This document shows, piece after piece, positions 6,261-13,942 of a stretch of DNA of 25,304 nucleotides. Made by a program: the position numbers and the translations under genes. The stretch is from the IMG/VR virus record IMGVR_UViG_3300028800_000297, positions 1 to 25,304 of that record. One strand, 5' to 3'. Under the pieces are notes generated by a model. That model was not told the DNA's origin and ran no database searches. It worked only from the letters and a program-made list of their open reading frames with translations. Every line of letters begins with the position of its first letter. The first letter of the stretch is position 1. The DNA comes from a virus.

Positions 6261-6695
6261 ATGGATGATTCGGAACAGGCTCCAACTGGCGCGCGTAAGG
6301 GCGGGGGTGGGCGTAGCGCTCGCACTCCGATGCAGATAGAGCGCCAGGAGCGCGTGTTTAAGCTAAGTGTGCTGGAGCGCAGGACTGTTAGGCAGATCGC
6401 GGCGATTGAGAAGATAGACCCCAAGACGGTGCTGTCTGATCTAAAGCAAGAGGCGGCTCGACGCGCCGAGGAACGCGCTGCGACCAGGGAACAGGACATT
6501 GAGATTCATCTCGCCCTCATAGATGATCTGCGCGAGCAGGCTCTTGCGGCGAAGGGGATACCTGGGACTGGAGCGTTTGGTGCCGCGTCCAAGGCTATTG
6601 AGATGCGTGGCAAGATTCTTGGGCTTGAGGCTCCGTTGAAGGTGGATGCGGGGCTGGCTGACGTTCTTAAGGCTCTCACCGAAAAGGGTGAATAA
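6261..6695 (+). CDS. terS: Terminase small subunit (probable)
   Basis: 144 residues from ATG 6261; a TTG at 6213 would add 16 residues but overlaps the previous gene. After a Gly/Arg-rich N-terminus there is a HTH-like segment (VFKLSVLERRTVRQIAAIE, then KIDPKTVLSDL). A charged helix follows, then a C-terminal part typical of small terminases (AASKAIEMRGKILGLEAPLK). The small subunit recognises the packaging site and stimulates the ATPase. It directly precedes and overlaps the large subunit by 8 bases. The assignment rests on the HTH, the length and the position. Confidence 0.75.
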   Translation: MDDSEQAPTGARKGGGGRSARTPMQIERQERVFKLSVLERRTVRQIAAIEKIDPKTVLSDLKQEAARRAEERAATREQDIEIHLALIDDLREQALAAKGIPGTGAFGAASKAIEMRGKILGLEAPLKVDAGLADVLKALTEKGE

Positions 6696-8145
6696 CCAAG
6701 ACGCATACCGCAAGCTGGCCGCGATTATTCGAGAGCATCGTGGCGACAAGGTTTGGCTGGTTAAGAATCTGATTGGTGTAACGCCGCACCCGGGCCAAGA
6801 GAAATGGCTGCGAGGCGCTGTGAAGCGCGAGAATCTTCTGGTCACTGGTAATCGCTGGGGCAAGTCTGAGATTACCGCAGCAGATCATATCGCGTCCTGC
6901 CTCACCTTCGATGGCTGGACTGCAGAGATGGTTAAGAAATACGCGGAACGCAACGAGCCGTATCTCTCGATCAACATTGCTCCGCGGGCACCGCAGGCAG
7001 CGTATGTGTATCAGAAGATGCGCCAGATGCTCGGCAAGCCACACCTTAAGCCCTTCGTCAAGCGATATCTGCTCTCGCCGTTCCCGACGATTGAGTTCGT
7101 CAACGGGGCCAAGTTCGAGGCCCGAACGACAGACAAGGATGCCAAGAACCTTGAGGGTGGCAACTGGGACCTCATCAGCTATGACGAAGCGGCCATCGAG
7201 CGCAAGTTCACCGAGGTGCGCGAGCTTTTGCAGATGCGCGTCTTCGACCACGGCGGTCGAATCAAGTACGTCTCGACGCCAAATGGCCGCAACGACTTCG
7301 GTATGCTGTTCCTCGCAGTCAAGGACGAGATGGATCGCGGCCAAGACAAGGGCCGTTACGCACAGGGTGGACCGACAACCGAAAACATTTTCAATACCAA
7401 GGATGATCTAGACCAACTTACGGCGGGTCTATCTGATCGCGCCAAGCGTCAAAGAGTCTACGGCGAAGTTGTCGACCCTGATGGTTTGTTCTTCTCCTAT
7501 GATGGGTTGAAGGCGGCAATCAGTGACCAGCTTACCGACTGGAATAGGATTATCAAGGGTGACGAGAACCTTATCGCCCACTGCGAGATATATCCAGGCC
7601 AAGACGAAGATCATGATGGCAGACCGTGGATTGCGGAACATCCCGGTGATCGGTACGTTCATTTCTGGGATTTAGCTCGCAAGCAAGACTGGACCGTCGG
7701 AATCACGCTCGATATATCGGGCAAGAAGATGGTGCAGGTTGAGTTCGAGCGGTTCCAGGGGATGGATTGGTCGGATGTCTTTAATAAGATTCGCCACCGG
7801 CACAACAAGTACAAGGTGAGCGCGGTCAACGACAATGGTGGTGGTTCTACCTCACAGACGTACATCGACTCCACCGGGATAGGTGATGTGGCGATGGATG
7901 CGTTGCGGGACATCAACGCTGGTGGTTTGACGTTTACGAAGCAGACCAAGGATGAGGCGCTGGCCAATCTGCAGTCGGCATTCGATATGCATGAAATCGA
8001 GTTCCCCGAGATTCTGGTGGAGTTCGATGAGCTCAAGTTTTACGAAAGAGAAGACGCTGATCTGGTGCAGGATTGCGTTATTGCCCTGGCTGGAGCGGTG
8101 CAGTTCGGTAGGCGACACCCGGTTATGGAGTCGTGGACATTCTAA
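6688..8145 (+). CDS. terL: Terminase large subunit
   Basis: 485 residues from GTG 6688, which overlaps the small-subunit stop by 8 bases; an ATG at 6646 is also in frame. The ATPase part has a Walker A-type loop (TGNRWGKSE, about residues 53-61), Walker B with catalytic acid (DLISYDEA, 161-168) and a coupling motif (YVSTPNG, 194-200). The RNase H-like nuclease has FWDLA (Asp328), YIDSTGIGD (392-400) and a late acidic patch (DADLVQDC). It powers DNA translocation into the prohead and cuts the concatemer. Full-length family member. Confidence 0.93.
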   Translation: MNNQDAYRKLAAIIREHRGDKVWLVKNLIGVTPHPGQEKWLRGAVKRENLLVTGNRWGKSEITAADHIASCLTFDGWTAEMVKKYAERNEPYLSINIAPRAPQAAYVYQKMRQMLGKPHLKPFVKRYLLSPFPTIEFVNGAKFEARTTDKDAKNLEGGNWDLISYDEAAIERKFTEVRELLQMRVFDHGGRIKYVSTPNGRNDFGMLFLAVKDEMDRGQDKGRYAQGGPTTENIFNTKDDLDQLTAGLSDRAKRQRVYGEVVDPDGLFFSYDGLKAAISDQLTDWNRIIKGDENLIAHCEIYPGQDEDHDGRPWIAEHPGDRYVHFWDLARKQDWTVGITLDISGKKMVQVEFERFQGMDWSDVFNKIRHRHNKYKVSAVNDNGGGSTSQTYIDSTGIGDVAMDALRDINAGGLTFTKQTKDEALANLQSAFDMHEIEFPEILVEFDELKFYEREDADLVQDCVIALAGAVQFGRRHPVMESWTF

Positions 8146-8162
8146 GATTCTAGGAGGTTGTG

Positions 8163-9629
8163 TTGCCGCGAGATTCCAAGGGCCGTTTTACGGCAAAGGC
8201 TGCGGCAAGCGCACCATCTGACGCCTCGCTCCTCGCCGGAACCCTGGCCGATATGTCGGCAAGGCAAATCGGTGACAACGAGATTTACTGGGCCTTCTAT
8301 CGCTCCCACCCGTGGATTCGGGCGTGCGTTGACATCATCGCCAACGCCGTATCCTCGGAGGGCTACGATCTCGTTCCGGTAGACGATGACGACAAGCTCA
8401 ACGAGGACGACCCCAGGCTTAAAGACGTTCACACCTTCTTTCGGGTGGCGTGGATTGGTCGCTTCAACACGCAACGCAAAGCCATCAAGGCGCTGGTCAC
8501 CGATCAGCAGACCTATGGCTGTGCCTACGTCCGCAAGAAGTACGGCCAGCAGGACGGCAAGAAGACCATCGTTGCGCTGGAACGCCTGGATGCCCGGTAT
8601 ATCATCCCGCATCTGGCGCAGGACAAGCGCAGCATTGACTACTTCGTGTTGATGCCGGCGAAGTCCAAGGTTTCTGGGGCGGTGCAGGAAGCCGCGCAGC
8701 AGATGACCTGGATCAACGGCAACCAGGGCGAGCGCATTGACGCAAAAGACGTTATCATGCTTTCGACGGACTACGGTGGAGATGCCGTGCTCCCGTCACC
8801 CTCTCCGCTCGAAGCCCTAGACCTCACCTGTGCGATGGATCTCAGCGTACGCAAACACCGCAACGCCTTCTTCGAGAATGGCGCAGCGGTTGGGAACGTG
8901 CTCTGCAATATCACCGCAACGGACGACCAGGTAAGAGACGCCCAGAAGAAGCTCACGATGCAGCACGTCGGGTCTAACCGGGCGTACAAGAACATTGCAC
9001 TGGGTGGGGACTGGAAGATGGTTAACCTGATGCAGGCTGGCCGTCACGAGTTGGATTTCGTTAAGGGCACGGCCATCGTCATTGATGAAGTGATGGCGGT
9101 CTACAAGGTGCCTCCAGGTAAGCTCCGCAACGTCCAGGGCGCTTTAGGCCAGGCTGGTAAGGAATCGGACGACGAGACCTTCGAGCAAGAGTGCGTGCTG
9201 CCGATCGAGGAGTGCCTGTACGAGACGCTGACGCTGGAGATCCTGCAGAACGAGTTTGAGATTGACGACCTGCGGATGGTCCCGGCACGACGCAATAAGC
9301 TAAGACTTGACCGATTCAAGGCAGCGGTAGACGGTTCTAAGATTGGGATGACGGGGAACGAACTGCGCGACCTCATTGGGTTGCCGCGGATTGATGACCC
9401 GAAGTTCGAGATGGATGTGCCCTTGTATCTGGGTGTGACCAATAAGGGTGGCGTTGCGGCTGATGAGGCTCCGAACACGGATGCCCAACAGCCTGGCGAG
9501 ATGGACGACGTAACGCAACAGGGCGAGATGGAGTCGGCACCCGAGAATACAACGGTCGAGAATCCGGGGGCAGCGAAACGCACCGCAAAAAAAGCTCGCG
9601 GGAACGGCATGAAAGCGTGGCTGTACTAG
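8163..9629 (+). CDS. Portal protein
   Basis: 488 residues. TTG 8163 is favoured because AGGAGG at 8152-8157 lies 5 bases upstream; GTG 8160 would be too close. Visible portal traits are FYRSHPWIRACVDIIANAV near residue 40, the SSEGYDLVP strand, and a PPGKLRNVQGALGQAG segment before the long stem/wing helices. A charged C-terminal tail ends in basic residues. The dodecameric portal forms the DNA channel at one capsid vertex and docks the terminase. It lies between terminase and minor head protein, as usual. Confidence 0.9.
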   Translation: MPRDSKGRFTAKAAASAPSDASLLAGTLADMSARQIGDNEIYWAFYRSHPWIRACVDIIANAVSSEGYDLVPVDDDDKLNEDDPRLKDVHTFFRVAWIGRFNTQRKAIKALVTDQQTYGCAYVRKKYGQQDGKKTIVALERLDARYIIPHLAQDKRSIDYFVLMPAKSKVSGAVQEAAQQMTWINGNQGERIDAKDVIMLSTDYGGDAVLPSPSPLEALDLTCAMDLSVRKHRNAFFENGAAVGNVLCNITATDDQVRDAQKKLTMQHVGSNRAYKNIALGGDWKMVNLMQAGRHELDFVKGTAIVIDEVMAVYKVPPGKLRNVQGALGQAGKESDDETFEQECVLPIEECLYETLTLEILQNEFEIDDLRMVPARRNKLRLDRFKAAVDGSKIGMTGNELRDLIGLPRIDDPKFEMDVPLYLGVTNKGGVAADEAPNTDAQQPGEMDDVTQQGEMESAPENTTVENPGAAKRTAKKARGNGMKAWLY

Positions 9630-10417
9630 CCAGCAAACACGAAGACCGCATACTAGAAGCGGCCCCAGCCCTCGCAGACAAACTCGACGCCGCACACAAG
9701 AAATTGGTTAGCGACTTCTGGCGGGTAACTCCGCTGGCCAGGAAGGCCGATTCATCGGCTGCGCCAGCCATCACGGCAACCGAGGCCGCGGCCATTAAAG
9801 AAGTGGTCAACAAGTTAACGGGCGATGCCTGGAGCCAGGCGCTCTACGACGAGCTTTCGGTAATGGTGGAAACCGGCTACATCAATGCCGGCGACATCCT
9901 GCAAGCAGCGGGGCTGGACCTGAAGATCGACTGGAATACAGTCCCGGCCATAACGCTCGATGCGATCCGCAAGCACGCTGAAGACTTCGCCTTCATGGTG
10001 AACCAGCGCGAACAGCAAGCCCTATTCGATGTGATCGACGCAGCGGTAGCAGAAGGTCAAACCACAGCAGAACTGGCCGGCATCATCGGGGATACTTTCT
10101 CCGAGGGTTACCATGTGACGGACGACACCGGGCAGATCGTCAAACGCATACCCACCGACAATTGGTCGAAGATGGTGGCGCGGACAGAGTTGAGTCGGGC
10201 TCAGACGATGGGCAACCTTGCGCTCTACAATGCAGCGCAGATCGAGAAGGTGATGTATGTCACCAGCCAGGGCGAGAACGTCTGCGATATATGCGAACCG
10301 GACGACGGGCAGATTTACTCACTCGCTGACGTTGAGGGCCTGATTCCGCAGCACGCCAATTGTGCTTGCTCGTGGATGGCTGCAGACGAAGATGTTGCTT
10401 ACAAGGAGGCGGCTTGA
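9617..10417 (+). CDS. Minor head / head morphogenesis protein (Mu gpF / SPP1 gp7-like)
   Basis: 266 residues, GTG start overlapping the portal by 13 bases. The C-terminal domain is diagnostic: ARTELSRAQTMGNLALYNAA, then VMYVTSQGENVCDIC and HANCACSW. It forms a probable metal site from Cys223, Cys226, His246, Cys249 and Cys251. The N-terminal half is helical and Ala-rich. Proteins of this family associate with the portal and enter the head, and in some phages aid DNA ejection. Full-length for the short form of the family. Confidence 0.9.
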   Translation: MAVLASKHEDRILEAAPALADKLDAAHKKLVSDFWRVTPLARKADSSAAPAITATEAAAIKEVVNKLTGDAWSQALYDELSVMVETGYINAGDILQAAGLDLKIDWNTVPAITLDAIRKHAEDFAFMVNQREQQALFDVIDAAVAEGQTTAELAGIIGDTFSEGYHVTDDTGQIVKRIPTDNWSKMVARTELSRAQTMGNLALYNAAQIEKVMYVTSQGENVCDICEPDDGQIYSLADVEGLIPQHANCACSWMAADEDVAYKEAA

Positions 10418-10533
10418 ATCTAAGTACGGATTCTGATGCGTGGATGGCTCTGGAGATAGTCAAGTCTTTTGGCGAAGCCCACCCTCTGTATAAACTCGCC
10501 GTGAACTATATCAATCGGAGGCTTTATTCTTGA
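10414..10533 (+). CDS. Mini-gene, 39 aa
   Basis: TTG 10414 overlaps the previous stop (TTGA). AAGGAGG at 10403-10409 gives a near-perfect ribosome binding site 4 bases upstream. The product reads MNLSTDSDAWMALEIVKSF and continues as a short helical protein ending NRRLYS. No family is recognised. It begins a block of very small genes between the head morphogenesis and protease genes. Confidence 0.55.
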   Translation: MNLSTDSDAWMALEIVKSFGEAHPLYKLAVNYINRRLYS

Positions 10534-10583
10534 GTTTTACCGTTGGCTGCGCGCTAGCCAGTAAGCTGCGGGCGGGTCGCTAG
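10530..10583 (+). CDS. Candidate 17-aa mini-ORF
   Basis: TTG 10530 overlaps the previous stop (TTGA), with GGAGG at 10517-10521 and 8 bases of spacing, so initiation is plausible. The peptide is MSFTVGCALASKLRAGR. The TAG stop abuts the ATG of the small membrane protein. It may serve to couple translation rather than make a working peptide. Confidence 0.35.
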   Translation: MSFTVGCALASKLRAGR

Positions 10584-10706
10584 ATGACTTGGTGGGGCTG
10601 GGCGCTCTGTGGAGTAGCAGTGATTGTCGGCTTAGTCGCCGCATCCGCGCTCGTCTACGGCGTCATCGTTCTCGCTGACCTCGCCATGCGTGGCGGTGGC
10701 GGGTAG
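10584..10706 (+). CDS. Small membrane protein, 40 aa (holin-like size)
   Basis: ATG directly after the mini-ORF stop. The product has one strong hydrophobic segment (WALCGVAVIVGLVAASALVY, continuing to VIVLA, residues about 6-31) and ends MRGGGG. A single-span protein of this size could be a pinholin-type lysis protein, a membrane regulator, or an unrelated small membrane protein. The amidase gene is far away, so the lysis role is only a guess. Confidence 0.55.
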   Translation: MTWWGWALCGVAVIVGLVAASALVYGVIVLADLAMRGGGG

Positions 10707-10707
10707 A

Positions 10708-10932
10708 ATGTGCGTTGAGCCACAGGTTGACACGAGTCGTGAGTGCGCCGAACGGTTAGCATCTGCGTGCGTGTCAGAAGAAAACCGAGAGCCATTCATC
10801 CTTGGATTCATCGCCGGTGAGGCGTGGCTTCGGGGCGAGTTGTTAAGAAGGATGCAAAGTGCGCCACAGATCGTATTCGGTGAGCGCCCATCCCGTGCTT
10901 CTCTGCGTGGTCCGTGGGACCCATTGACTTGA
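10708..10932 (+). CDS. Hypothetical protein, 74 aa
   Basis: ATG 10708 lies just after the membrane protein stop; GTG 10690 in the same frame would add 6 residues and overlap that gene. The product is helical (RECAERLASACVSEENREP, FILGFIAGEAWLRGELLRRM) with three Cys. No family is recognised. Its stop overlaps a TTG in the next gene (TTGA at 10929-10932). Confidence 0.55.
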   Translation: MCVEPQVDTSRECAERLASACVSEENREPFILGFIAGEAWLRGELLRRMQSAPQIVFGERPSRASLRGPWDPLT

Positions 10933-11513
10933 TTGACTACCCTGACTATTCAATCTTTCCATCCGAAGCAGGCTTTACCGGAAATCGTGGAATGTGCCCC
11001 AACACGGAGCGCTACCACGCCGCTGACCCAGACTCCACGGAGTTCGAGGTATTGGAGCTTGTGGCGGCATTCGTGCGAGCCCTACAACCGGAAACGGTGA
11101 TCGAAACGGGATCGGCATTCGGCTATGGCAGTCAAGCTATCGGTAACGCCCTAAAAGCCAACGGACACGGCAAACTCTACTCGCTGGAAATCATGTATCC
11201 TCGGATTGCAGAAGCCAAAGAGCGGTGCGAAGGCTTGCCGGTGGAGTTCATCAACATGAGTTCGTTGGAGTGGACCCCACCGACCAAAGATGTGGGGTTC
11301 GCGTTCTTCGATAGCCTCACGCATCTTCGTGGTGACGAGTTCATGCGGTACTTACCGTTTATGACGCCCGGAGCCATCGTAGCCTTCCATGATACCGGCC
11401 CGCAGCATTTGGTGTGGGGCAAGGTCTGGGAACTGCAAGGGAGACAACTGTTGCGAGCGATCAACCTCCGTACCCCAAGGGGCGTGGCGTTCTGTCAGGT
11501 GCTCAATGATTAG
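10914..11513 (+). CDS. SAM-dependent methyltransferase (class I)
   Basis: 199 residues from GTG 10914; TTG 10929 overlapping the previous stop is an alternative start, giving 194. The Rossmann glycine motif is VIETGSAFGYGSQAIG, about residues 62-77, followed by a LYSLEIM strand with the acidic residue that would bind the ribose. FAFFDSLTHLRGDEFMRYL and PGAIVAFHDTG match motifs of the Methyltransf_24-like group. The target is unknown; no DNA-methyltransferase catalytic motif such as DPPY is seen. As cargo in the head module it may modify a virion or host molecule. Confidence 0.78.
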   Translation: MGPIDLIDYPDYSIFPSEAGFTGNRGMCPNTERYHAADPDSTEFEVLELVAAFVRALQPETVIETGSAFGYGSQAIGNALKANGHGKLYSLEIMYPRIAEAKERCEGLPVEFINMSSLEWTPPTKDVGFAFFDSLTHLRGDEFMRYLPFMTPGAIVAFHDTGPQHLVWGKVWELQGRQLLRAINLRTPRGVAFCQVLND

Positions 11514-11598
11514 AAAAGCCTATTACGGCTGGCAGATTCCCGCCTTCGGTGATTCGCAGTGGATTGTGCGTGATGGGTACTGGGAGCGCGTGAAGTAA
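11506..11598 (+). CDS. Small aromatic-rich protein, 30 aa
   Basis: ATG 11506 overlaps the methyltransferase stop by 8 bases and has AGGTG just upstream. The product begins MIRKAYYGWQIPAFG and ends DGYWERVK, so one residue in five is Trp or Tyr. A longer reading from 11389 would be embedded in the methyltransferase and has unnatural composition. No family is recognised. Confidence 0.45.
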   Translation: MIRKAYYGWQIPAFGDSQWIVRDGYWERVK

Positions 11599-11599
11599 G

Positions 11600-11971
11600 G
11601 TGCCTAAGTATCGTCTACACCCCAAGGCCATCCAGGAGTTAGACGAACGTCGCAAGACGATTGCTTCAGCCCTGGGCGCTCATATCATCAGCGAACAGCA
11701 AGCCCGAGAGCAAGCCTGGGATGCGTTAAAGAGACTGATCGCTCAAGCGATGGTAGAAGTAGCAGATGGGGAGAGCACGGACAACGTGCCCATCGTCTGC
11801 AATGGCTGCGGCAAGGTGGTTGTGGTTGCCGGCGATGTCCTGCGGTACGAATGCCCATGCAGCCCAAGCACCGAGCGATATACATTCCAAAGCCGCAAGC
11901 TCGATCTCCCATTAGGGGCCGGACGAGTAGAAGATTACATGGCGGCAAACACGGGTCGCAGACAGATATAG
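11600..11971 (+). CDS. Hypothetical protein with CxxC/CxC site, 123 aa
   Basis: GTG 11600 lies one base after the previous stop. The N-terminal half is helical and charged (LDERRKTIASALGAHIISEQ). The C-terminal half has a CNGCGKVVV turn and a YECPC turn about 19 residues apart, like a zinc ribbon. It ends before a short gap with the ribosome binding site of the protease. No family is recognised; a small structural or regulatory role is possible. Confidence 0.6.
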   Translation: MPKYRLHPKAIQELDERRKTIASALGAHIISEQQAREQAWDALKRLIAQAMVEVADGESTDNVPIVCNGCGKVVVVAGDVLRYECPCSPSTERYTFQSRKLDLPLGAGRVEDYMAANTGRRQI

Positions 11972-11993
11972 ATTCCAGGTTAGGGAGTACGCC

Positions 11994-12584
11994 ATGCCGG
12001 GTGAGGCGTTAGGTTCAGTCGTTGAAAAGGCTTTCGTTTGGCACGACAGAGTGCGAGAGCATATCGCCAAAGAGGTGAAGGCGCGTTCCGAAAAATCCGC
12101 AGCGGTGACTACGGAAACTAAGTCAACTAACGACAAGCAGGTAGTGACTTTCAAGGCGATCGGCTGCGACGAGTGGGGAGTAATCACTGGCATCGGTGGC
12201 GCGGCAGGCTCTCTGCTGAAGCTGGACGGCGACGAGGAGTTCTTGGAAAAGGGTGACCTCGTAAAACTTGCCTGGGGCTTCACCGCCTCGGCGCAGCGCC
12301 AGTTCAAGGCTAACCACGACGACAACCATCTCCTCGATGCGGACCTCGTACAATCGTGGGTCGGTGCCCCCATCATCAAGGCTGGCGAAGTTGCGCGAAT
12401 CCTGGGTGACCATGAGTCGCTAACTCGCGACATGGAAGTAGTTGGCATTAACACTGAAAAGGGCAATGAAGGCTGGTGGTTCGTGACGGTTCGTCCGCAC
12501 GACCCGCGAGTTATCGAAGCTGCGAAGGCTGGCCTAATCGAAGGCTTTAGCTGGGGCGCATCAGTCACCAAGACACCCGTTTAG
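11994..12584 (+). CDS. Prohead protease (XkdF-like)
   Basis: 196 residues, ATG with AGGGAG upstream. The pattern fits the XkdF-type putative serine protease: EWGVITGIGGAAG, then FKANHDDNHLLDADLVQSW, then EGWWFVTVRPHDPRVIE and IEGFSWGASV. His108 and Ser186 are the likely catalytic residues (inference from the motif positions). It would process the scaffold and capsid proteins during head maturation. It lies just before the scaffold and major capsid genes, the usual order. Confidence 0.82.
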   Translation: MPGEALGSVVEKAFVWHDRVREHIAKEVKARSEKSAAVTTETKSTNDKQVVTFKAIGCDEWGVITGIGGAAGSLLKLDGDEEFLEKGDLVKLAWGFTASAQRQFKANHDDNHLLDADLVQSWVGAPIIKAGEVARILGDHESLTRDMEVVGINTEKGNEGWWFVTVRPHDPRVIEAAKAGLIEGFSWGASVTKTPV

Positions 12585-12607
12585 AATTCCAGTAGTGAGG
12601 TTCCAGC

Positions 12608-13855
12608 ATGGCTGAAAAAGCTAAACGGCTGTCGGATCCGATTGCCCATGAGCTTTCCATTATCTTTGGTGAACACAAGGGCAGTCGCTGGGCACCTGTC
12701 AATCCCGAGGCCATCGTTCTCGGCTTGAAGGGCAAGCCGGTAGCCGATGAAGGCAAAACTTTCGTTGAGCGATTGAAGTCGTGGTTCGTTGGAGCGGGTG
12801 ATGAGCCCACCAATCTGGATTTCGTGTGCTCGCTATTCTGTCAGGCGTACTACGATCTGCAGAATGCCATGTGCATTAATGAAGACGATGTTCGCCAGAC
12901 AGCGGTCGAAGGCGTTCTGGAGAAATTCACCGCCGAGTTCGGCAAACTAAATTCTGAGAAGGCCGGAAAACGCCATAGCGCTGCAGACCAAGCCAAGATC
13001 GACGGCATCAAAGATGCACACGAGAAGGCTGGTAAGGCGCTGGACAAAGCCGCCGCCGCTCTAAACGCCGCCAAGGATCACGTTTCGGGATTATACCCGA
13101 GCGAGTCCGATGTGCAGCAACGCAAGGATGGCGACACCACGAATACCGATGACGCGGCGAAAAAGGCTGGCCAGGTTCTCGTTGAGGATTTGGATTACAA
13201 GGCTGCTTGCGAGGAGATCGGTGAGCCATTCGAGGGCCGCATCGTCAATAAGGGTGATGAAGAAGGTGCTTACGGTGACGTTGAGTACGCCGACGCCAAA
13301 AACAAAAAGTATCCCGTAGATACCAAAGAGCACGCCAAAGCGGCGTGGTCGTATATCAATCAGCAAAAGAACGCGGACAAGTATCCGTCCGACGAACTCG
13401 CTACGATAAAGTCGAAGATTCGAGCCGCCTGCGACAAGTTTGGCGTCGAGATCAGCGACGATTCTTCCAAGTCTGGAGAACTAGACATGACTAAGGATGA
13501 AGTTGCGGCTCTCGTTGCCGACGCCGTTAAGGGTGCCGTTGCCGAAGCCGTCACCGCCGTAAAGGCCGACGCACAAGCCGAACTCGATGCCGCCAAGGCA
13601 GCTGCTGCCGCTGAAGTAGAGAAGGCGAAAGCCGACGCTGCCAAGGCTGCTGCCGATGCCGAAACCGCACAGGCAGCGGAAGCCGCTGAGAAAGCCAAGC
13701 GTAAAGCCGCCGAGAAGACGATCAACGATGCGGCCCGCACCCCGGGTTCGCAAAGTGGTGGCGATGAGCGCACCCAAAAGGGTGCCGATGGCTTGACCCC
13801 GCTCCAGCGTGCGGTCAAAGCCGCGAACTCGGGCTCCGTTATCATCGCAATCTAA
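12608..13855 (+). CDS. DUF6582-type protein with C-terminal scaffold-like coiled coil
   Basis: 415 residues, ATG 12608 with GTGAGG upstream. Residues 1-130 are an unrecognised helical region. Residues about 232-284 match the DUF6582 pattern (KKYPVDTKEHAKAAWSYIN, then LATIKSKIRAACDKFGVE). Residues about 294-375 are an Ala/Lys/Glu-rich coiled coil typical of scaffolding proteins. The tail is LTPLQRAVKAAN, then SGSVIIAI. Placed between protease and major capsid, it most likely guides capsid assembly. An internal ATG at 13487 may make the scaffold separately. Confidence 0.75.
   Translation: MAEKAKRLSDPIAHELSIIFGEHKGSRWAPVNPEAIVLGLKGKPVADEGKTFVERLKSWFVGAGDEPTNLDFVCSLFCQAYYDLQNAMCINEDDVRQTAVEGVLEKFTAEFGKLNSEKAGKRHSAADQAKIDGIKDAHEKAGKALDKAAAALNAAKDHVSGLYPSESDVQQRKDGDTTNTDDAAKKAGQVLVEDLDYKAACEEIGEPFEGRIVNKGDEEGAYGDVEYADAKNKKYPVDTKEHAKAAWSYINQQKNADKYPSDELATIKSKIRAACDKFGVEISDDSSKSGELDMTKDEVAALVADAVKGAVAEAVTAVKADAQAELDAAKAAAAAEVEKAKADAAKAAADAETAQAAEAAEKAKRKAAEKTINDAARTPGSQSGGDERTQKGADGLTPLQRAVKAANSGSVIIAI
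13487..13855 (+). CDS. Candidate nested scaffolding protein (internal start)
   Basis: ATG 13487 lies in the same frame as the 415-aa gene and has GGAG at 13475-13478, 8 bases upstream. It would give a 122-residue protein beginning MTKDEVAALVADAVKG, which is just the coiled-coil scaffold-like part. Lambda makes its scaffold Nu3 in the same nested way from gene C. The internal start is an inference; it could also be an ordinary Met codon. Confidence 0.4.
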   Translation: MTKDEVAALVADAVKGAVAEAVTAVKADAQAELDAAKAAAAAEVEKAKADAAKAAADAETAQAAEAAEKAKRKAAEKTINDAARTPGSQSGGDERTQKGADGLTPLQRAVKAANSGSVIIAI

Positions 13856-13865
13856 GTTTCCAACG

Positions 13866-13938
13866 GCGGCGATAGCGCCGCGCCTACAAATAGATGGAGC
13901 GCTTTGTAGCGCCTCCTGATTCTCCTATGGTGGAGAAT
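13866..13938 (+). promoter_or_regulatory. Three-hairpin leader of the major capsid gene
   Basis: Three hairpins stand in the short gap before the capsid gene. The first is GCGGCG 13866-13871 with CGCCGC 13876-13881. The second is GGAGCGC 13896-13902 with the imperfect partner at 13909-13916. The third is ATTCTCC 13919-13925 pairing perfectly with GGAGAAT 13932-13938. The third hairpin covers the ribosome binding site (GGAG 13932-13935, 7 bases before the ATG), so it may control capsid translation. Confidence 0.55.
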
Positions 13939-13942
13939 ACTA

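Noticed and set aside
6676-7344. Minus-strand open frame (222 codons) opposite the large terminase
   Set aside because: Entirely within a confident gene with clear ATPase motifs; no independent support.
11389-11505. Upstream extension of the 30-aa gene at 11506
   Set aside because: Lies within the methyltransferase gene in another frame and has unnatural Cys/Arg composition.
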